Shown here: in pieces, positions 8,756 through 17,690 of the stretch
How the letters are laid out: the number at the start of each line of letters is the position of its first letter
How positions within the stretch are numbered: position 1 is the first letter of the stretch
Assembly: GCA_029261395.1 (NCBI GenBank)
Contig: JAJDBJ010000005.1
Coordinates: 1 to 64,000 of the forward strand
Length of the DNA stretch: 64,000 nucleotides
Direction: 5' to 3'
Source: Nitrospinaceae bacterium
GTDB lineage: Bacteria > Nitrospinota > Nitrospinia > Nitrospinales > Nitrospinaceae
Translations under genes and position numbers: made by a program
The notes under the pieces: generated by a model
Database searches by the model: none
What the model was told of the DNA's origin: nothing
The model's input: only the letters and a program-made list of their open reading frames with translations

Positions 8756-10073
8756 CTTTCGCCTCCAATTTTTTCAGAAGTACTTCATTCAAATCCGCGA
8801 CCACATCCGGAAACGGGATCGTCTGAATCAGGCTCGCCACGAAACTGGTGGTGAGCAGCGACTTGGCCAACTCCTGGGACAAGCCGCGGGTCTTCAGATA
8901 AAACAACTGGTCTTCGTCAATTTGCCCGACGGTCGTCCCGTGGGTGCATTTAACGTCATCTGCGAAAATCATCAGGTTCGGCTTGTTGTCCGCATGCGCC
9001 TCGTCGGACAGCATGAGGTTATTGATCAACTGATCCGAGTTGGTCAACTGTGCACCCTTGTCGACGATCACGGTGCCGTCAAAACTGGAGCGTCCCTTGT
9101 CGTCGATAACGTTCTTGAACAACTGGTTGCTATTGCAATGCGGCGCTTCGTGATGAACCCGAACGAAATTGTGTACCTGCTCCTGATTCACCAGGACAGA
9201 GGCTCCACTCAGGTGCAGTTCTGCACCCTCCTCCTTCAGCCGCACTTCGTAATGATGCCGCGCCAGACGGTTTCCGGAAGAAGCATTCCTGGCGAAGAAA
9301 CGCGCGTCGCGATGCAACTGCACCCGCGTTTTCGAACAATGCCAAGACTCGGCATCGTCTTTCTGCACCTGGGCATAGTTGATACCCGCACCGTCCCTGA
9401 CAATGAAATCATTAACCGCGTTGACGAAATAATTCTCCCGCGTTCCAGCGTAGGCAACAATCATCTTGAGCTCCGCCATCTCACCCAGCCGCATGACCAG
9501 GCGGGGATGGGAAGTCACCGGAGCCGATGCGGAACCGGTCGAGATATAAAGAAACTGTACGGGATTGTCGAACGTGGCCTTGGCGGGAATATCGATCCAC
9601 ACGCCATGATGCACAAACGCGCTATTGATCGCGGCGAACACATCGTTTTCATTTTCCAGCGAGTCCAGCAGAGTTTGTTTGATTTCACTGTCTGCGACCG
9701 CTTCGGACAGGCATTGTATTTTGAATGAATCACCGAGACCGGAGACATCCGAAAGGCTTTCCTGATACGCTCCATTAACGAACACCACCACGCTGTTTTT
9801 ACAAGCGGGATAAATCTGGCTTTGCACCCAGGCGGCATCCACAGGACTGTCCGCGGCCAACTCAAACGCCGTGCCAGCCAACTCGTGCGTATTGACGAAC
9901 GTATACATCTCGTGTTTTTTGTGAGGAAACTTCAACAGCGCGAACCGCTCAATACCGGCCTGATTAATGGCGGACAGAGAGGCTTTGGCTTGCTTGCCTC
10001 CCATGAATTTCTTGTGGAGCGTGAGTACTGCCGTTTCCGGAGCTTCAGTTTTTTCCATTGCGGATCCTGACAT
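8748..10073 (-). CDS. sufD: SUF scaffold subunit SufD
   Basis: 441 residues. It belongs to the SufB/SufD family: the C-terminal beta-helix core is visible in SFDGTVIVDKGAQLTNSDQLINNLMLSDEAHADNKP (read as parts), KCTHGTTVGQIDEDQLFYLKTRG and the final helical part. SufD pairs with SufB and the ATPase SufC to build and release 4Fe-4S clusters in the cytoplasm. It lies 9 bp after sufC and overlaps sufS by 8 bp, in the order sufB-C-D-S-U. The N-terminal half is divergent, as is normal for SufD. Confidence 0.93.
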   Translation of the reverse strand: MSGSAMEKTEAPETAVLTLHKKFMGGKQAKASLSAINQAGIERFALLKFPHKKHEMYTFVNTHELAGTAFELAADSPVDAAWVQSQIYPACKNSVVVFVNGAYQESLSDVSGLGDSFKIQCLSEAVADSEIKQTLLDSLENENDVFAAINSAFVHHGVWIDIPAKATFDNPVQFLYISTGSASAPVTSHPRLVMRLGEMAELKMIVAYAGTRENYFVNAVNDFIVRDGAGINYAQVQKDDAESWHCSKTRVQLHRDARFFARNASSGNRLARHHYEVRLKEEGAELHLSGASVLVNQEQVHNFVRVHHEAPHCNSNQLFKNVIDDKGRSSFDGTVIVDKGAQLTNSDQLINNLMLSDEAHADNKPNLMIFADDVKCTHGTTVGQIDEDQLFYLKTRGLSQELAKSLLTTSFVASLIQTIPFPDVVADLNEVLLKKLEAKDA

Positions 10074-10082
10074 AGTATTCTC

Positions 10083-10838
10083 TTATTTCGCCGGAGCGGT
10101 AATCCAGTCGTAGCCCTGCTCTTCCAACTCGTGGGCCAGTTCCTTGCCGCCGGACTTGACGATTTTCCCGCCGCTGAACACATGAACAAAATGCGGCTCG
10201 ATATAATTGAGCAGACGCTGGTAATGCGTGATCAGGATTAGCGCGTTGTCTTTGTTGTTGAGTTTGTTGACACCCTCCGCCACTACTTTCAGCGCGTCAA
10301 TGTCCAGACCGGAGTCGGTTTCATCCAAAACAGACAATTTGGGACCGAGTACCGCCATCTGCAGAATCTCATTTTTCTTTTTCTCGCCACCCGAGAAACC
10401 TTCATTTAAAAAGCGGTCTTTGTATTTCTTATCCATGCCGACCATCTTCATTTTCTCATCGAGAATTTCATCGAAATCCAGAGGATCGACTTCATCCTGC
10501 CCTTGTTTCACGAGCTTGGCGTTGTAGGCCATACGCAGAAACTCGGCATTGTTGACACCGGGAATCTCAACAGGATATTGAAAACCCAGAAAGATACCGG
10601 CCAGCGCTCTATCTTCCGCATTCATTTCCAGAAGGTCTATCCCGTTGTAGGTGATACTTCCTTTAAACACGATATAGGACGGGTGGCCCGCCAGCACTTT
10701 CGCCAGGGTACTTTTACCGGACCCGTTGGGTCCCATGATTGCGTGGACTTCACCGGCGTTAACCGTCAGCGAAAAGCCTTTGACAATTTCATTGCCCTCG
10801 AACCCCGCGTGCAAATCTTTGATTTCAAGTAATGACAT
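10083..10838 (-). CDS. sufC: SUF ATPase SufC
   Basis: 251 residues, full length. An ABC-type ATPase without membrane partners that drives the SufBCD scaffold. Walker A is MGPNGSGKS (G36-S43), the Q-loop lies in GIFLGFQYPVEIPGV, the signature is FSGGEKKKNE, and the Walker B/D-loop region reads SVLDETDSGLDIDALK, all characteristic of SufC. It is 9 bp upstream of sufD and 176 bp downstream of sufB; that gap contains a short inverted repeat which could modulate message between the two. Confidence 0.96.
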   Translation of the reverse strand: MSLLEIKDLHAGFEGNEIVKGFSLTVNAGEVHAIMGPNGSGKSTLAKVLAGHPSYIVFKGSITYNGIDLLEMNAEDRALAGIFLGFQYPVEIPGVNNAEFLRMAYNAKLVKQGQDEVDPLDFDEILDEKMKMVGMDKKYKDRFLNEGFSGGEKKKNEILQMAVLGPKLSVLDETDSGLDIDALKVVAEGVNKLNNKDNALILITHYQRLLNYIEPHFVHVFSGGKIVKSGGKELAHELEEQGYDWITAPAK

Positions 10839-10881
10839 AGTTTATTCAGCCTTGATACAAGTTTAAGATATCTATTAAAAA

Positions 10882-10908
10882 GTCACCCCTCGACAAGCTC
10901 AGGGTGAC
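10882..10908. repeat. 27-bp dispersed inverted repeat, copy 1
   Basis: A 27-bp unit with arms GTCACCC and GGGTGAC around a centre that reads cTCGACAAGCTCa. A second copy at 63870-63896 matches 22 of 27 positions by direct comparison. It lies in the sufB-sufC gap. Units of this kind (CTTCGACAAGCTCAG core) are widespread intergenic repeats in bacteria; no function is known to me. Confidence 0.7.
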
Positions 10909-11014
10909 ACGGGCGAACCGCCGTTGGAAATCGTATTACCCCCAGCGGCGAAGGAAACGCGTCAACTTCCAACTTACGCCCCGGCCAAACTGAGTCCAGC
11001 GTTATGTTGTCCGG

Positions 11015-12478
11015 TTAGCCGACGCTGTTTTCGAGCTTGAGTGTCAACAGCTTCTGTGCTTCAACCGCAAATTCCATGGGCAACTGTTTGAACACTTCCT
11101 TACAGAATCCATTGATGACGGCGGTAATCGCATTCTCCCTCGAGATACCCCTCTGCTCGAAATAGAACAGCTGTTCTTCACTGATCTTGGAGGTCGACGC
11201 CTCATGTTCCAATTGAACCGAACTGTTGGCAGTCTCGATATAGGGAAAGGTATGCGCGCTGCACTGATCGCCCACCAGCATGCTGTCGCATTGCGTGTAG
11301 TTGCGGGCATTGGTCGCGCCCTTACCCACCTTGACCTGGCCGCGATAACTGTTACTCGAATGATCTGCGGATATTCCCTTTGAGATGATACTCGACTTGG
11401 TGTTTTTACCGATGTGGATCATCTTGGTACCGGTATCGGCCTGCATGTAACCGTTGGTCAACGCCACCGAGTAGAATTCACCCTGGGTGTTGTCGCCCTG
11501 CAGAATACAGCTGGGATATTTCCAGGTGATGGCGGAGCCGGTTTCCACCTGCGTCCACGAAATCTTGGAATTGTCGCCAGCGCACTTACCGCGCTTGGTG
11601 ACGAAATTGTAGATACCGCCCTTGCCTGTTTCCGGATCGCCAGCGTACCAGTTTTGCACGGTGCTGTATTTGATTTCCGCGTTGTCGAGCGTCACCAGTT
11701 CCACCACTGCGGCATGCAACTGGTTGGTATCGAACTGCGGCGCCGTACAGCCTTCCAAATAAGAGACGAAGCTGTTCTCTGCACATATGATCAACGTGCG
11801 TTCGAACTGCCCGGTTTCTTCGGTATTGATGCGGAAATAGGTAGACAGCTCCATCGGTGAAATCGTGTCCGGCGGAATATAGACGAACGAACCGTCGGTG
11901 AACACGGCACTATTGAGCGCAGCATAATAGTTGTCACCAATCGGCACGACGGTGCCCAGATACTCTTCGATCAACTCGGGATACTCCTGCAAGGCCTCGG
12001 AAATAGGACAAAAGATAATGCCCACTTCCATCAGTTTCTTTTTGTGCGTGGTGGCAACGCTGACGCTGTCGAACACCGCGTCGACCGCGACATTGGACAG
12101 GCGTTTTTGCTCGTCCAGCGGAATGCCCAGCTTCTCGAAATTGCGGAGCAGTTCCGGATCGACTTCGTCGAGGCTTTCAAGTGTTTTCTTCGGCTTTGGC
12201 GCGGAGTAGTAGGAGATATCCTGGAAATCAATTTTCGGGTAATGCACGTTCGGCCAAGCCGGTTCCTTCATGGTCAGCCATTTCCGGTAAGCCTTGAGCC
12301 GAAAATCCAGCATGAACTGCGGCTCTTTTTTCTTCAGGGAAATGGCGCGTACGACGTCTTCGTTCAGGCCTTTCGGCAGGGTATCGGTTTCGATATCCGT
12401 GGTGAACCCGTACTTGTATTCATTTTTCTCCAAAGCTTCGTCAACGCTCATCGTCTTGGAGTTCGTTTCTTCCGTCAT
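11015..12478 (-). CDS. sufB: SUF scaffold subunit SufB
   Basis: 487 residues, typical length. SufB carries the site where the nascent 4Fe-4S cluster is built. Recognisable blocks include [18 protein letters not shown] near the N terminus, [32 protein letters not shown] (split across two neighbouring conserved runs), and the C-terminal [20 protein letters not shown] followed by [12 protein letters not shown]. The start ATG at 12478 is preceded by GAGGAG, a good ribosome-binding site. It follows the IscU/Nfu fusion gene by 29 bp, so that gene heads the operon. Confidence 0.96.
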   Translation of the reverse strand: MTEETNSKTMSVDEALEKNEYKYGFTTDIETDTLPKGLNEDVVRAISLKKKEPQFMLDFRLKAYRKWLTMKEPAWPNVHYPKIDFQDISYYSAPKPKKTLESLDEVDPELLRNFEKLGIPLDEQKRLSNVAVDAVFDSVSVATTHKKKLMEVGIIFCPISEALQEYPELIEEYLGTVVPIGDNYYAALNSAVFTDGSFVYIPPDTISPMELSTYFRINTEETGQFERTLIICAENSFVSYLEGCTAPQFDTNQLHAAVVELVTLDNAEIKYSTVQNWYAGDPETGKGGIYNFVTKRGKCAGDNSKISWTQVETGSAITWKYPSCILQGDNTQGEFYSVALTNGYMQADTGTKMIHIGKNTKSSIISKGISADHSSNSYRGQVKVGKGATNARNYTQCDSMLVGDQCSAHTFPYIETANSSVQLEHEASTSKISEEQLFYFEQRGISRENAITAVINGFCKEVFKQLPMEFAVEAQKLLTLKLENSVG

Positions 12479-12507
12479 TATAAATACTCCTCAATTCCCA
12501 GAGGGAA

Positions 12508-13266
12508 TTAGAATGTCGCATCCATATTGGGCGTGACCTGGAGGTCTTTGTAAATCTCCTTCCGCAGGGTCTGCTCGATAAACGACAGAGTGCCGCCTAC
12601 GGAAGACCCGCAACTGCCGCAGGCGCCCTGGTATTGGATGATGATCTTTTCACCATCCACCACTTCCTGCACCTGCACGTTGCCGCCATCATTCATGAGT
12701 GCCGGACGGATTTTCTCGTCCAACACGATATTGATCTGCTGAATCTGTTCTTCCTCAGTCAGCCCCATCCAAGCCTGCTCCTGCAGGTTCAATTCCTTGA
12801 TCCCGGCAGGTTTGCCCGCTTCCTTATTGATCCCCGCAGCAGCCAGCGCTACCGCCTTGGCTGAGGGATAATTTTCTTTAACCAGTTTTAACAGCTCCGG
12901 CACATTGCCGAACGCCAGTTTTTTCGATTCCGGAACAGCTGGCTCAGCGGGATCGTCCCTCAAGGAACGCTCGATATCTGCCCCTAATAGAGAACAGGCC
13001 TCGTCCATTGTGAGGTTCTGAACCATTGCGGACAGCGTTTCGCCGATGGCCACGGACACCTTGCCGCCATAAGCAAAAAACTTGGCGCTGTACACCCGGT
13101 CTTCTTCGGTATCCACCAGCCAATAGAGCTTCATGTCCTTGAACTTGGCCTCGACCAGAGCCATCCCCTTTTCGGTAGCTTCTTCCTGGTAAAAGGCGCC
13201 TCGGTTCTTCGGACTTTTGGCAGCCGCTTCGAATTTTTCGGAAAATTTTTCTTCAGTTACAGACAT
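12508..13266 (-). CDS. Nfu-type iron-sulfur carrier fused to a degenerate IscU-like domain
   Basis: 252 residues, first gene of the SUF operon. The C-terminal third (about residues 170-252) is a NifU/Nfu domain with the cluster motif GACGSCGSS. The N-terminal part (about 1-115) follows the IscU fold: KFSEKFEAAAKSPKNRGAF resembles the IscU start, and FFAYGGKVSVAIGETLSAMV aligns with the IscU segment around its second cysteine. In that alignment all three IscU ligand cysteines are replaced, so this domain should not hold a cluster. It may instead dock partner proteins while the Nfu domain carries the cluster. Fold assignment of the N-terminal part is by pattern only; the Nfu domain is certain. 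Confidence 0.85.
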   Translation of the reverse strand: MSVTEEKFSEKFEAAAKSPKNRGAFYQEEATEKGMALVEAKFKDMKLYWLVDTEEDRVYSAKFFAYGGKVSVAIGETLSAMVQNLTMDEACSLLGADIERSLRDDPAEPAVPESKKLAFGNVPELLKLVKENYPSAKAVALAAAGINKEAGKPAGIKELNLQEQAWMGLTEEEQIQQINIVLDEKIRPALMNDGGNVQVQEVVDGEKIIIQYQGACGSCGSSVGGTLSFIEQTLRKEIYKDLQVTPNMDATF

Positions 13267-13374
13267 TTATATCACACACCGGGGTGGCACCTAAATAACC
13301 AGAAAAAAGGACCTTATCCCGGACCCTTACAGGTTTAAACTTCATTTTATATCAAAATCCCAAGAATAACGGGA

Positions 13375-13403
13375 ATATTATATCAATACTCTACCGATAT
13401 CAA
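13375..13403 (-). promoter_or_regulatory. Candidate promoter of the SUF operon
   Basis: On the minus strand, TTGATA (13398-13403) is followed 15 bp later by a perfect TATAAT (13377-13382), or 17 bp later by TAATAT (13375-13380). It lies about 110 bp before the first SUF gene. The spacing to the perfect -10 is short, so this is a tentative call. Confidence 0.35.
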
Positions 13404-13700
13404 TTGATCATTAGATGCACCCCGGAGGCAGAAGGACTTATAAATTCAGTGAAAATCACGTTTTTAAGGCTTTCCGTCTCCTGCAGGGACACCAATTGTA
13501 CATTTTAGAGTCTGGTAATAGGAGGAATTTTGTTTTCCTCAAGAGAGTCGACGGCTATCTCGAAGAGTAACAAATTATATCATTACCATATAACCTATTG
13601 TTTTTATTAATATTTTATCAGTATCGCTTTTAGACATATCCTCCTGCCTGCTTTTTTAGTCTTCACATTATTTAATTATAGAATGGCCGAAAATGGACCA

Positions 13701-13728
13701 TTGCTTTTCCAAGATAATAAGATACAAT
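13701..13728 (+). promoter_or_regulatory. Candidate promoter for the 13806 gene cluster
   Basis: TTGCTT (13701-13706), a 16-bp spacer and TACAAT (13723-13728) form a sigma-70-like promoter about 75 bp before the first gene of the island. It matches consensus at 4 of 6 and 5 of 6 positions. Confidence 0.45.
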
Positions 13729-13805
13729 ATTTGTAACTTCAAAATTTGTAGTTTTAAATTTCGCCTGTTCATTAACTATTTCCCAGATAAGCAAGGAGCC
13801 CATAA

Positions 13806-14321
13806 ATGCCCAGCGTAACCATCACACGCGAAGGATTCCTCGAAGACCTGCAAGGCCGAACGTTTTCGGATGTCGTGAAGGACCCTGAACAACCTTTCGA
13901 TGCGGTTCTTGAATTCTTTAATGATGACAGCAAACAACGTCGGATGGAGGAATCTGAGATTCACCACGACCGACCGCCTTTGGCTGGCGTCGTCCGCGAG
14001 TTGGAGTCACTCCCAATTATCGATCGATCTCTGGCAAAGACACATAATCCAAAGAGCAAGCGATTACGGCAAGCGGTTGGTGTGGTGGTGCGCATCATCA
14101 TGCAAGCTCGTGGTTGGCAGAAAACCGGTCGCAAAGGCTCACTGGGTGTCCGGGCTGGGAAAATTTTATCAGAATCCAACCACAACACAGGTGGGCTGGC
14201 ATTCTGGTTCATTCGGGCCGAGCGCTATGTACGTGCCGAAGGCATGCCATTCCGGTCCGTACGAGAGCGTTACCAGGAATTTGAACCCGCGATGTCACAA
14301 CCATCGCATAGCGAAGGTTGA
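13806..14321 (+). CDS. Unknown protein, first gene of the DgcN-like/racemase island
   Basis: 171 residues, start ATG preceded by AAGGAG at good spacing. I do not recognise the family. The N-terminal third is acidic (MPSVTITREGFLEDLQGRTF...VLEFFNDD), the middle is basic (SKRLRQAVGVVVRIIMQARGWQKTGRKG), and a tryptophan/arginine-rich helix follows (LAFWFIRAERYVRAEG). There is no signal peptide, transmembrane segment or cysteine. The stop codon lies 27 bp before the proposed start of the DgcN-like gene, so they should be cotranscribed and probably share a pathway. Base composition is closer to its neighbours upstream than to the AT-rich genes that follow. Confidence 0.75.
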   Translation: MPSVTITREGFLEDLQGRTFSDVVKDPEQPFDAVLEFFNDDSKQRRMEESEIHHDRPPLAGVVRELESLPIIDRSLAKTHNPKSKRLRQAVGVVVRIIMQARGWQKTGRKGSLGVRAGKILSESNHNTGGLAFWFIRAERYVRAEGMPFRSVRERYQEFEPAMSQPSHSEG

Positions 14322-14348
14322 ATGCGAATTCAGCGAAGAAAGGTCAAA

Positions 14349-15527
14349 ATGATCAAATATGAAACGACGTTTGCCAAACGGCAAAAGAAAGCTCAAAGGG
14401 AACGCAAGCCTGACCTTAAGCGGACGGCTCTGGTCTATTGTGAAAAGCAATTTGGCTTGGCGGACGGGAAAACAGCGTCAGCGTTGGCTCGACACTCTGA
14501 TCTCTATACCGTTGTTGGCATTCTCGACAGTTCATTAGCAGGCAAGGATGCCGGAGAAGAGTTAGGGAAAGAAAAGAGCGGGATTCCCATTTTTTCAAAT
14601 CTAAAAGACGCTTTGAGCAAACTATCAAAGGTCCCGGATTGCTACATATACGGGAAGGCTCCCTTGGATACTTATATTTCCACTGAAGAAAGGCTTCTAA
14701 TTCTGGAAGCTATGGAAAACGATATGGACATCATAAGCGGTCTTCATCAATTCTTTTCCGAAGACGCGGAGTTTGTCCTTATCGCTGCCCGGAACAACAT
14801 CCAAATTAAAGACATCAGAAAACCTCCGCTATTAAAAGATCTGCATGTCTTTACAGGTCAAATATCCAAAGTGAATGTTCCGGTAATCGCCGTATTGGGT
14901 ACCGATTGCGCCTGCGGAAAAATGACTACCGCCGTGGAGCTCAACAAAACTTTAAACAATCTCGGCGTAAAGTCGGTACTCATCGCAACAGGTCAAACCA
15001 GCTTGATGCAGGGAGCAAAGTATGGCGTATCGACCGATGCTCTTGTCAACCAGTTCGTGGTCGGTGAAATAGAAAACTCCCTTTTGCAAGCATTTGACAA
15101 GGAAAGTCCTGACATCATTTTAGTTGAAGGGCAGAGCGCCGTCAGTCATCCGGCTTTTATGAGCTCTCACGCCATTTTAAAAGGAAGCATGCCCGATGGC
15201 ATTATCCTTCAACATCCACCTGCGCGGACATTCCGGTGCGACTTTCCTGACTTGGCAATGCCCACGGTTGAGAGCGAAATCAAACTGATTGAAGCGATTT
15301 CTGAGGCTAAAGTGACGGCTATTGCATTGAGCCATGAAAACTTGACAGACGAAGAAATTCTAAATGTCATAACGGACTATGAGCAACGGTTTCAATTGCC
15401 GACAACGGACGTATTGAATCATGGATGCCGAAAGCTTGTTCAAGCCCTGGGCACTCGTTTCCCAAAACTGAATCAAATCATCCAACGAAAGAGCCTGGAA
15501 ATAATTCCTGTATTGGCAGCAAGTTAG
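14349..15527 (+). CDS. DUF1611 protein, DgcN (D-glutamate N-acetyltransferase)-like
   Basis: 392 residues from the ATG at 14349, chosen because GAAAGG precedes it; an ATG at 14322 directly abutting the upstream stop has no site. An N-terminal Rossmann-like part (TALVYCEKQFGLADGKTASAL...VVGILDSSLAGKDAGEELG) is followed by a P-loop-like element, VLGTDCACGKMTTAVEL, then SVLIATGQTSLMQGAKYGVS and LVEGQSAVSHPAF. This is the DUF1611 arrangement. A characterised DUF1611 member, DgcN, acetylates D-glutamate in D-glutamate catabolism. Here the next gene is an amino-acid racemase, so the pair may make or modify a D-amino acid. No DgcA-like dehydrogenase is present, so the exact pathway is open. Confidence 0.75.
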   Translation: MIKYETTFAKRQKKAQRERKPDLKRTALVYCEKQFGLADGKTASALARHSDLYTVVGILDSSLAGKDAGEELGKEKSGIPIFSNLKDALSKLSKVPDCYIYGKAPLDTYISTEERLLILEAMENDMDIISGLHQFFSEDAEFVLIAARNNIQIKDIRKPPLLKDLHVFTGQISKVNVPVIAVLGTDCACGKMTTAVELNKTLNNLGVKSVLIATGQTSLMQGAKYGVSTDALVNQFVVGEIENSLLQAFDKESPDIILVEGQSAVSHPAFMSSHAILKGSMPDGIILQHPPARTFRCDFPDLAMPTVESEIKLIEAISEAKVTAIALSHENLTDEEILNVITDYEQRFQLPTTDVLNHGCRKLVQALGTRFPKLNQIIQRKSLEIIPVLAAS

Positions 15528-15550
15528 TTGGCACCACCTGGTAAGAACAA

Positions 15551-16636
15551 ATGAAATCATTCATGCCGAGAATAGAGATTGCCCTGCCCCAAATAAGGGA
15601 TAACGCCCGGATGTTATCCGAACTTTATGGACAAAAAGGCATCTCCTTAATGGGAGTCTCTAAAGCGGTGCTGGGAGAACCCCCGGTCGTCGAGGCAATG
15701 ATACAGGGCGGAGTCAAATTTATTGCTGACTCTCGCATTGAAAATATTCAAAGAATGAAAACGGCTGGGATATCCACCCAGTTTGTGCTTCTCCGCACAC
15801 CCTTGAGTCAGGCTGAATCTATAGTTAAAAATGCAGACATCAGCTTGAACACTGAGATCGAGACTCTCAAAGAGCTTTCCCATTACGCAAAAATTCAAAA
15901 TAAAAATCACCGGGTAATCATCATGGTGGAGCTGGGTGATTTGCGTGAAGGAGTACTTCCCTGCGAACTTTCTGACTTTGCAAAAAAGACACTTGCTCTG
16001 CCCCATATCGAGTTGATTGGTATTGGTTGCAACCTGGCTTGTCATGGTGGAGCGAAACCTGATGAAACAAATATGCATCAACTATCCAAACTGGCTGATG
16101 TCCTTGAGAAAAAATTTCAGATCAGACTGGAAATAATTTCGGGCGGCAACTCAGCAAATTATGAGTGGTATAGCTCTGCCCGGGATATCGGCAGGATCAA
16201 CAATCTCCGCCTGGGTGAATCCATTCTATTGGGTCGCGAAACCACGAACCGCAAAGCGATTCCAGGATTGCACACGCGTGCATTCCAACTCATTGCCGAA
16301 GTTATTGAGTCCAAGAACAAAACATCCCTACCCTCCGGAGAGATCTGCCAGGATGCTTTTGGCAATACTCCAAGCTTCCAGGATCGAGGTATGCGCCAGA
16401 GAGCAATTATTGCTTTGGGAAGGCAGGATGTTCAGATTTCCAGCTTGAAGCCTGACAGCTCATTGGAAATACTGGGATCCAGCAGTGACCACATTATTCT
16501 GGACAGCAAAAACCAAAACTTAAAGGTTGGAGATGAAGTGAGGTTTGACCTGGATTACAGTGGTATTCTTTCAGCCATGACTTCTCCTTTTATCAGAAAG
16601 CAATTCACTGATCGCAGGAGTCGTGCAGCGGCTTAA
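15551..16636 (+). CDS. PLP-dependent amino-acid racemase, alanine/ornithine racemase family
   Basis: 361 residues. The N-terminal half is the fold-III TIM barrel of the alanine racemase superfamily: LMGVSKAVLG holds the PLP lysine (K38), FIADSRIENIQRMK follows, MVELGDLREGVLP matches the strand that contacts the cofactor ring in ornithine/alanine racemase-like proteins, and IISGGNSANYEW carries the phosphate-binding glycines. The C-terminal part is beta-rich (RQRAIIALGRQDV...VGDEVRFDLDY). Substrate cannot be read from sequence. It lies 23 bp after the DgcN-like gene with a weak ribosome-binding site and may start at the second ATG, 15563. Its AT-rich codon choice matches its partner and differs from moaA downstream. 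Confidence 0.8.
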   Translation: MKSFMPRIEIALPQIRDNARMLSELYGQKGISLMGVSKAVLGEPPVVEAMIQGGVKFIADSRIENIQRMKTAGISTQFVLLRTPLSQAESIVKNADISLNTEIETLKELSHYAKIQNKNHRVIIMVELGDLREGVLPCELSDFAKKTLALPHIELIGIGCNLACHGGAKPDETNMHQLSKLADVLEKKFQIRLEIISGGNSANYEWYSSARDIGRINNLRLGESILLGRETTNRKAIPGLHTRAFQLIAEVIESKNKTSLPSGEICQDAFGNTPSFQDRGMRQRAIIALGRQDVQISSLKPDSSLEILGSSSDHIILDSKNQNLKVGDEVRFDLDYSGILSAMTSPFIRKQFTDRRSRAAA

Positions 16637-16815
16637 TTGAACGATAGCAGCGATAGCCACTTCCTCATCAAAATATAACTATATAAAGCTTCTCAATTTT
16701 TACCTTTTTTCTGACAGCGAAATCCAAGATGGATCGATCTAAGCCAGATTCTCTTAAAGGGCTAAAGTCGAATTAGAATCATTAATCCACATTATCATTA
16801 TGAAAAAGGACTGAA

Positions 16816-17295
16816 GTGGACCCGAAAAGCGAAATTCAAAAGCTCATTCAAACCGAGCTGAAAAAGTGGGAGAGTTACGATAAAAAAAACGAAACGTTTA
16901 GAGTCAGCCAGTTGGCTCGCTTCCAATCCCTGCGCAATCTCCTCAACGAACTCATCGCCTCAATTGAACCGGAATATATCAAGTCGAGTATCCTGGAAGA
17001 CCGGGCAACGATTGAGGTGAGTCATGAAAATGACGACTCAAGTAAAATGCATTGGACCATTCAACCGAACTTTAAAGCCCAGGAAAGACAGGAGGAGTAC
17101 TGGAGCCGCAATTTGTGGCAACATAAAGTGAGCCTGGAAGAAACTCCTGGATTCACGGTTAATGAAAAGCAGGGAGAAGATCGCGAGCGAACCCTGGAAT
17201 TTGGAACAGCGGACGAAGTCATCCACTGCCTCGCTCAGGAAATAGCCAAGAGAGTCGCTTTCTATCGATACGCAAAAAAGCAATTAAAGCTGTAG
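16816..17295 (+). CDS. Unknown soluble protein
   Basis: 159 residues with a GTG start preceded by AAAAAGGA. No family recognised. The N-terminal 60 residues are strongly helical and charged (IQKLIQTELKKWES...LRNLLNELIASI), followed by a beta-rich middle with several tryptophans (KMHWTIQ, EEYWSRNLWQHKV) and a C-terminal helix (VIHCLAQEIAKRVAFYRYAKKQLKL). No signal peptide. It lies 180 bp after the racemase, so it may have its own promoter; a TAGAAT at 16774-16779 could be its -10 but no good -35 accompanies it. Confidence 0.65.
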   Translation: MDPKSEIQKLIQTELKKWESYDKKNETFRVSQLARFQSLRNLLNELIASIEPEYIKSSILEDRATIEVSHENDDSSKMHWTIQPNFKAQERQEEYWSRNLWQHKVSLEETPGFTVNEKQGEDRERTLEFGTADEVIHCLAQEIAKRVAFYRYAKKQLKL

Positions 17296-17336
17296 GCTCT
17301 CTTCCGCGAATGAAAACTAATTTTAAAGAGGTCAAA

Positions 17337-17507
17337 ATGGAATTCCACCCTTTTTATATTCTAGTCACCTCAATGATTTGCAATTTCGTCGTATTGGGAA
17401 TTTCCCTGAACCGGCCGAATTCATTGATACCTGTCAGCCTATCAGCCATTTCGATTTCTCTTCAGGGATACGCCTTGCGGCAGATCGCCCTCAATTCGGT
17501 CAGCTAA
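17337..17507 (+). CDS. Small membrane protein, unknown
   Basis: 56 residues from the ATG at 17337, which has AGAGG just upstream; an earlier in-frame ATG at 17310 is less well placed. Two hydrophobic segments span about residues 5-23 (FYILVTSMICNFVVLGISL) and 28-47 (SLIPVSLSAISISLQGYALR). It follows the 159-residue unknown gene by 41 bp on the same strand. Reality as a gene rests on the ribosome-binding site and the clean membrane pattern. Confidence 0.5.
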   Translation: MEFHPFYILVTSMICNFVVLGISLNRPNSLIPVSLSAISISLQGYALRQIALNSVS

Positions 17508-17684
17508 GGGATAACACCCTCTGCCCTCCTGAAAGTTATTCAAGAGCGCTCCCAGCCTGTAATTCCAATAAAAACATGGAAGAATCCGGATTCGAGGTGT
17601 ATTCGGGTGGCAATCACTCTATTCCCACAAGGGGAAAGGGTAGGAAAATCCACTATTTTGGTGCATCCCCTCAAAAAAAAAAGG

Positions 17685-17690
17685 TATAAT
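17685..17690 (+). promoter_or_regulatory. Candidate -10 element upstream of moaA
   Basis: A perfect TATAAT follows a run of ten A residues, about 90 bp before the moaA start. No acceptable -35 is found at normal spacing (TTGGTG lies 21 bp away). The leader between here and moaA contains a small CTCC/GGAG hairpin. Low confidence. Confidence 0.3.

Larger units (their letters stand above)
13267..13805. other. AT-rich intergenic region between divergent SUF operon and DgcN/racemase island
   Basis: 539 bp with no convincing ORF. It holds candidate promoters for both sides (listed separately). The central part (about 13430-13690) is very AT-rich and shows short GGAGGA-like tracts but no stable long hairpin, and I see no tRNA or IscR-like symmetrical box. 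SUF operons are often controlled by IscR, SufR or Fur; I cannot assign any of these sites. Confidence 0.5.

Noticed and set aside
8625-9728. Long plus-strand ORF of 367 codons opposite sufD and the sufS start
   Set aside because: It is antisense to sufD, whose family motifs and coupled overlaps are clear; the antisense protein is basic and shows no motif or ribosome-binding site.
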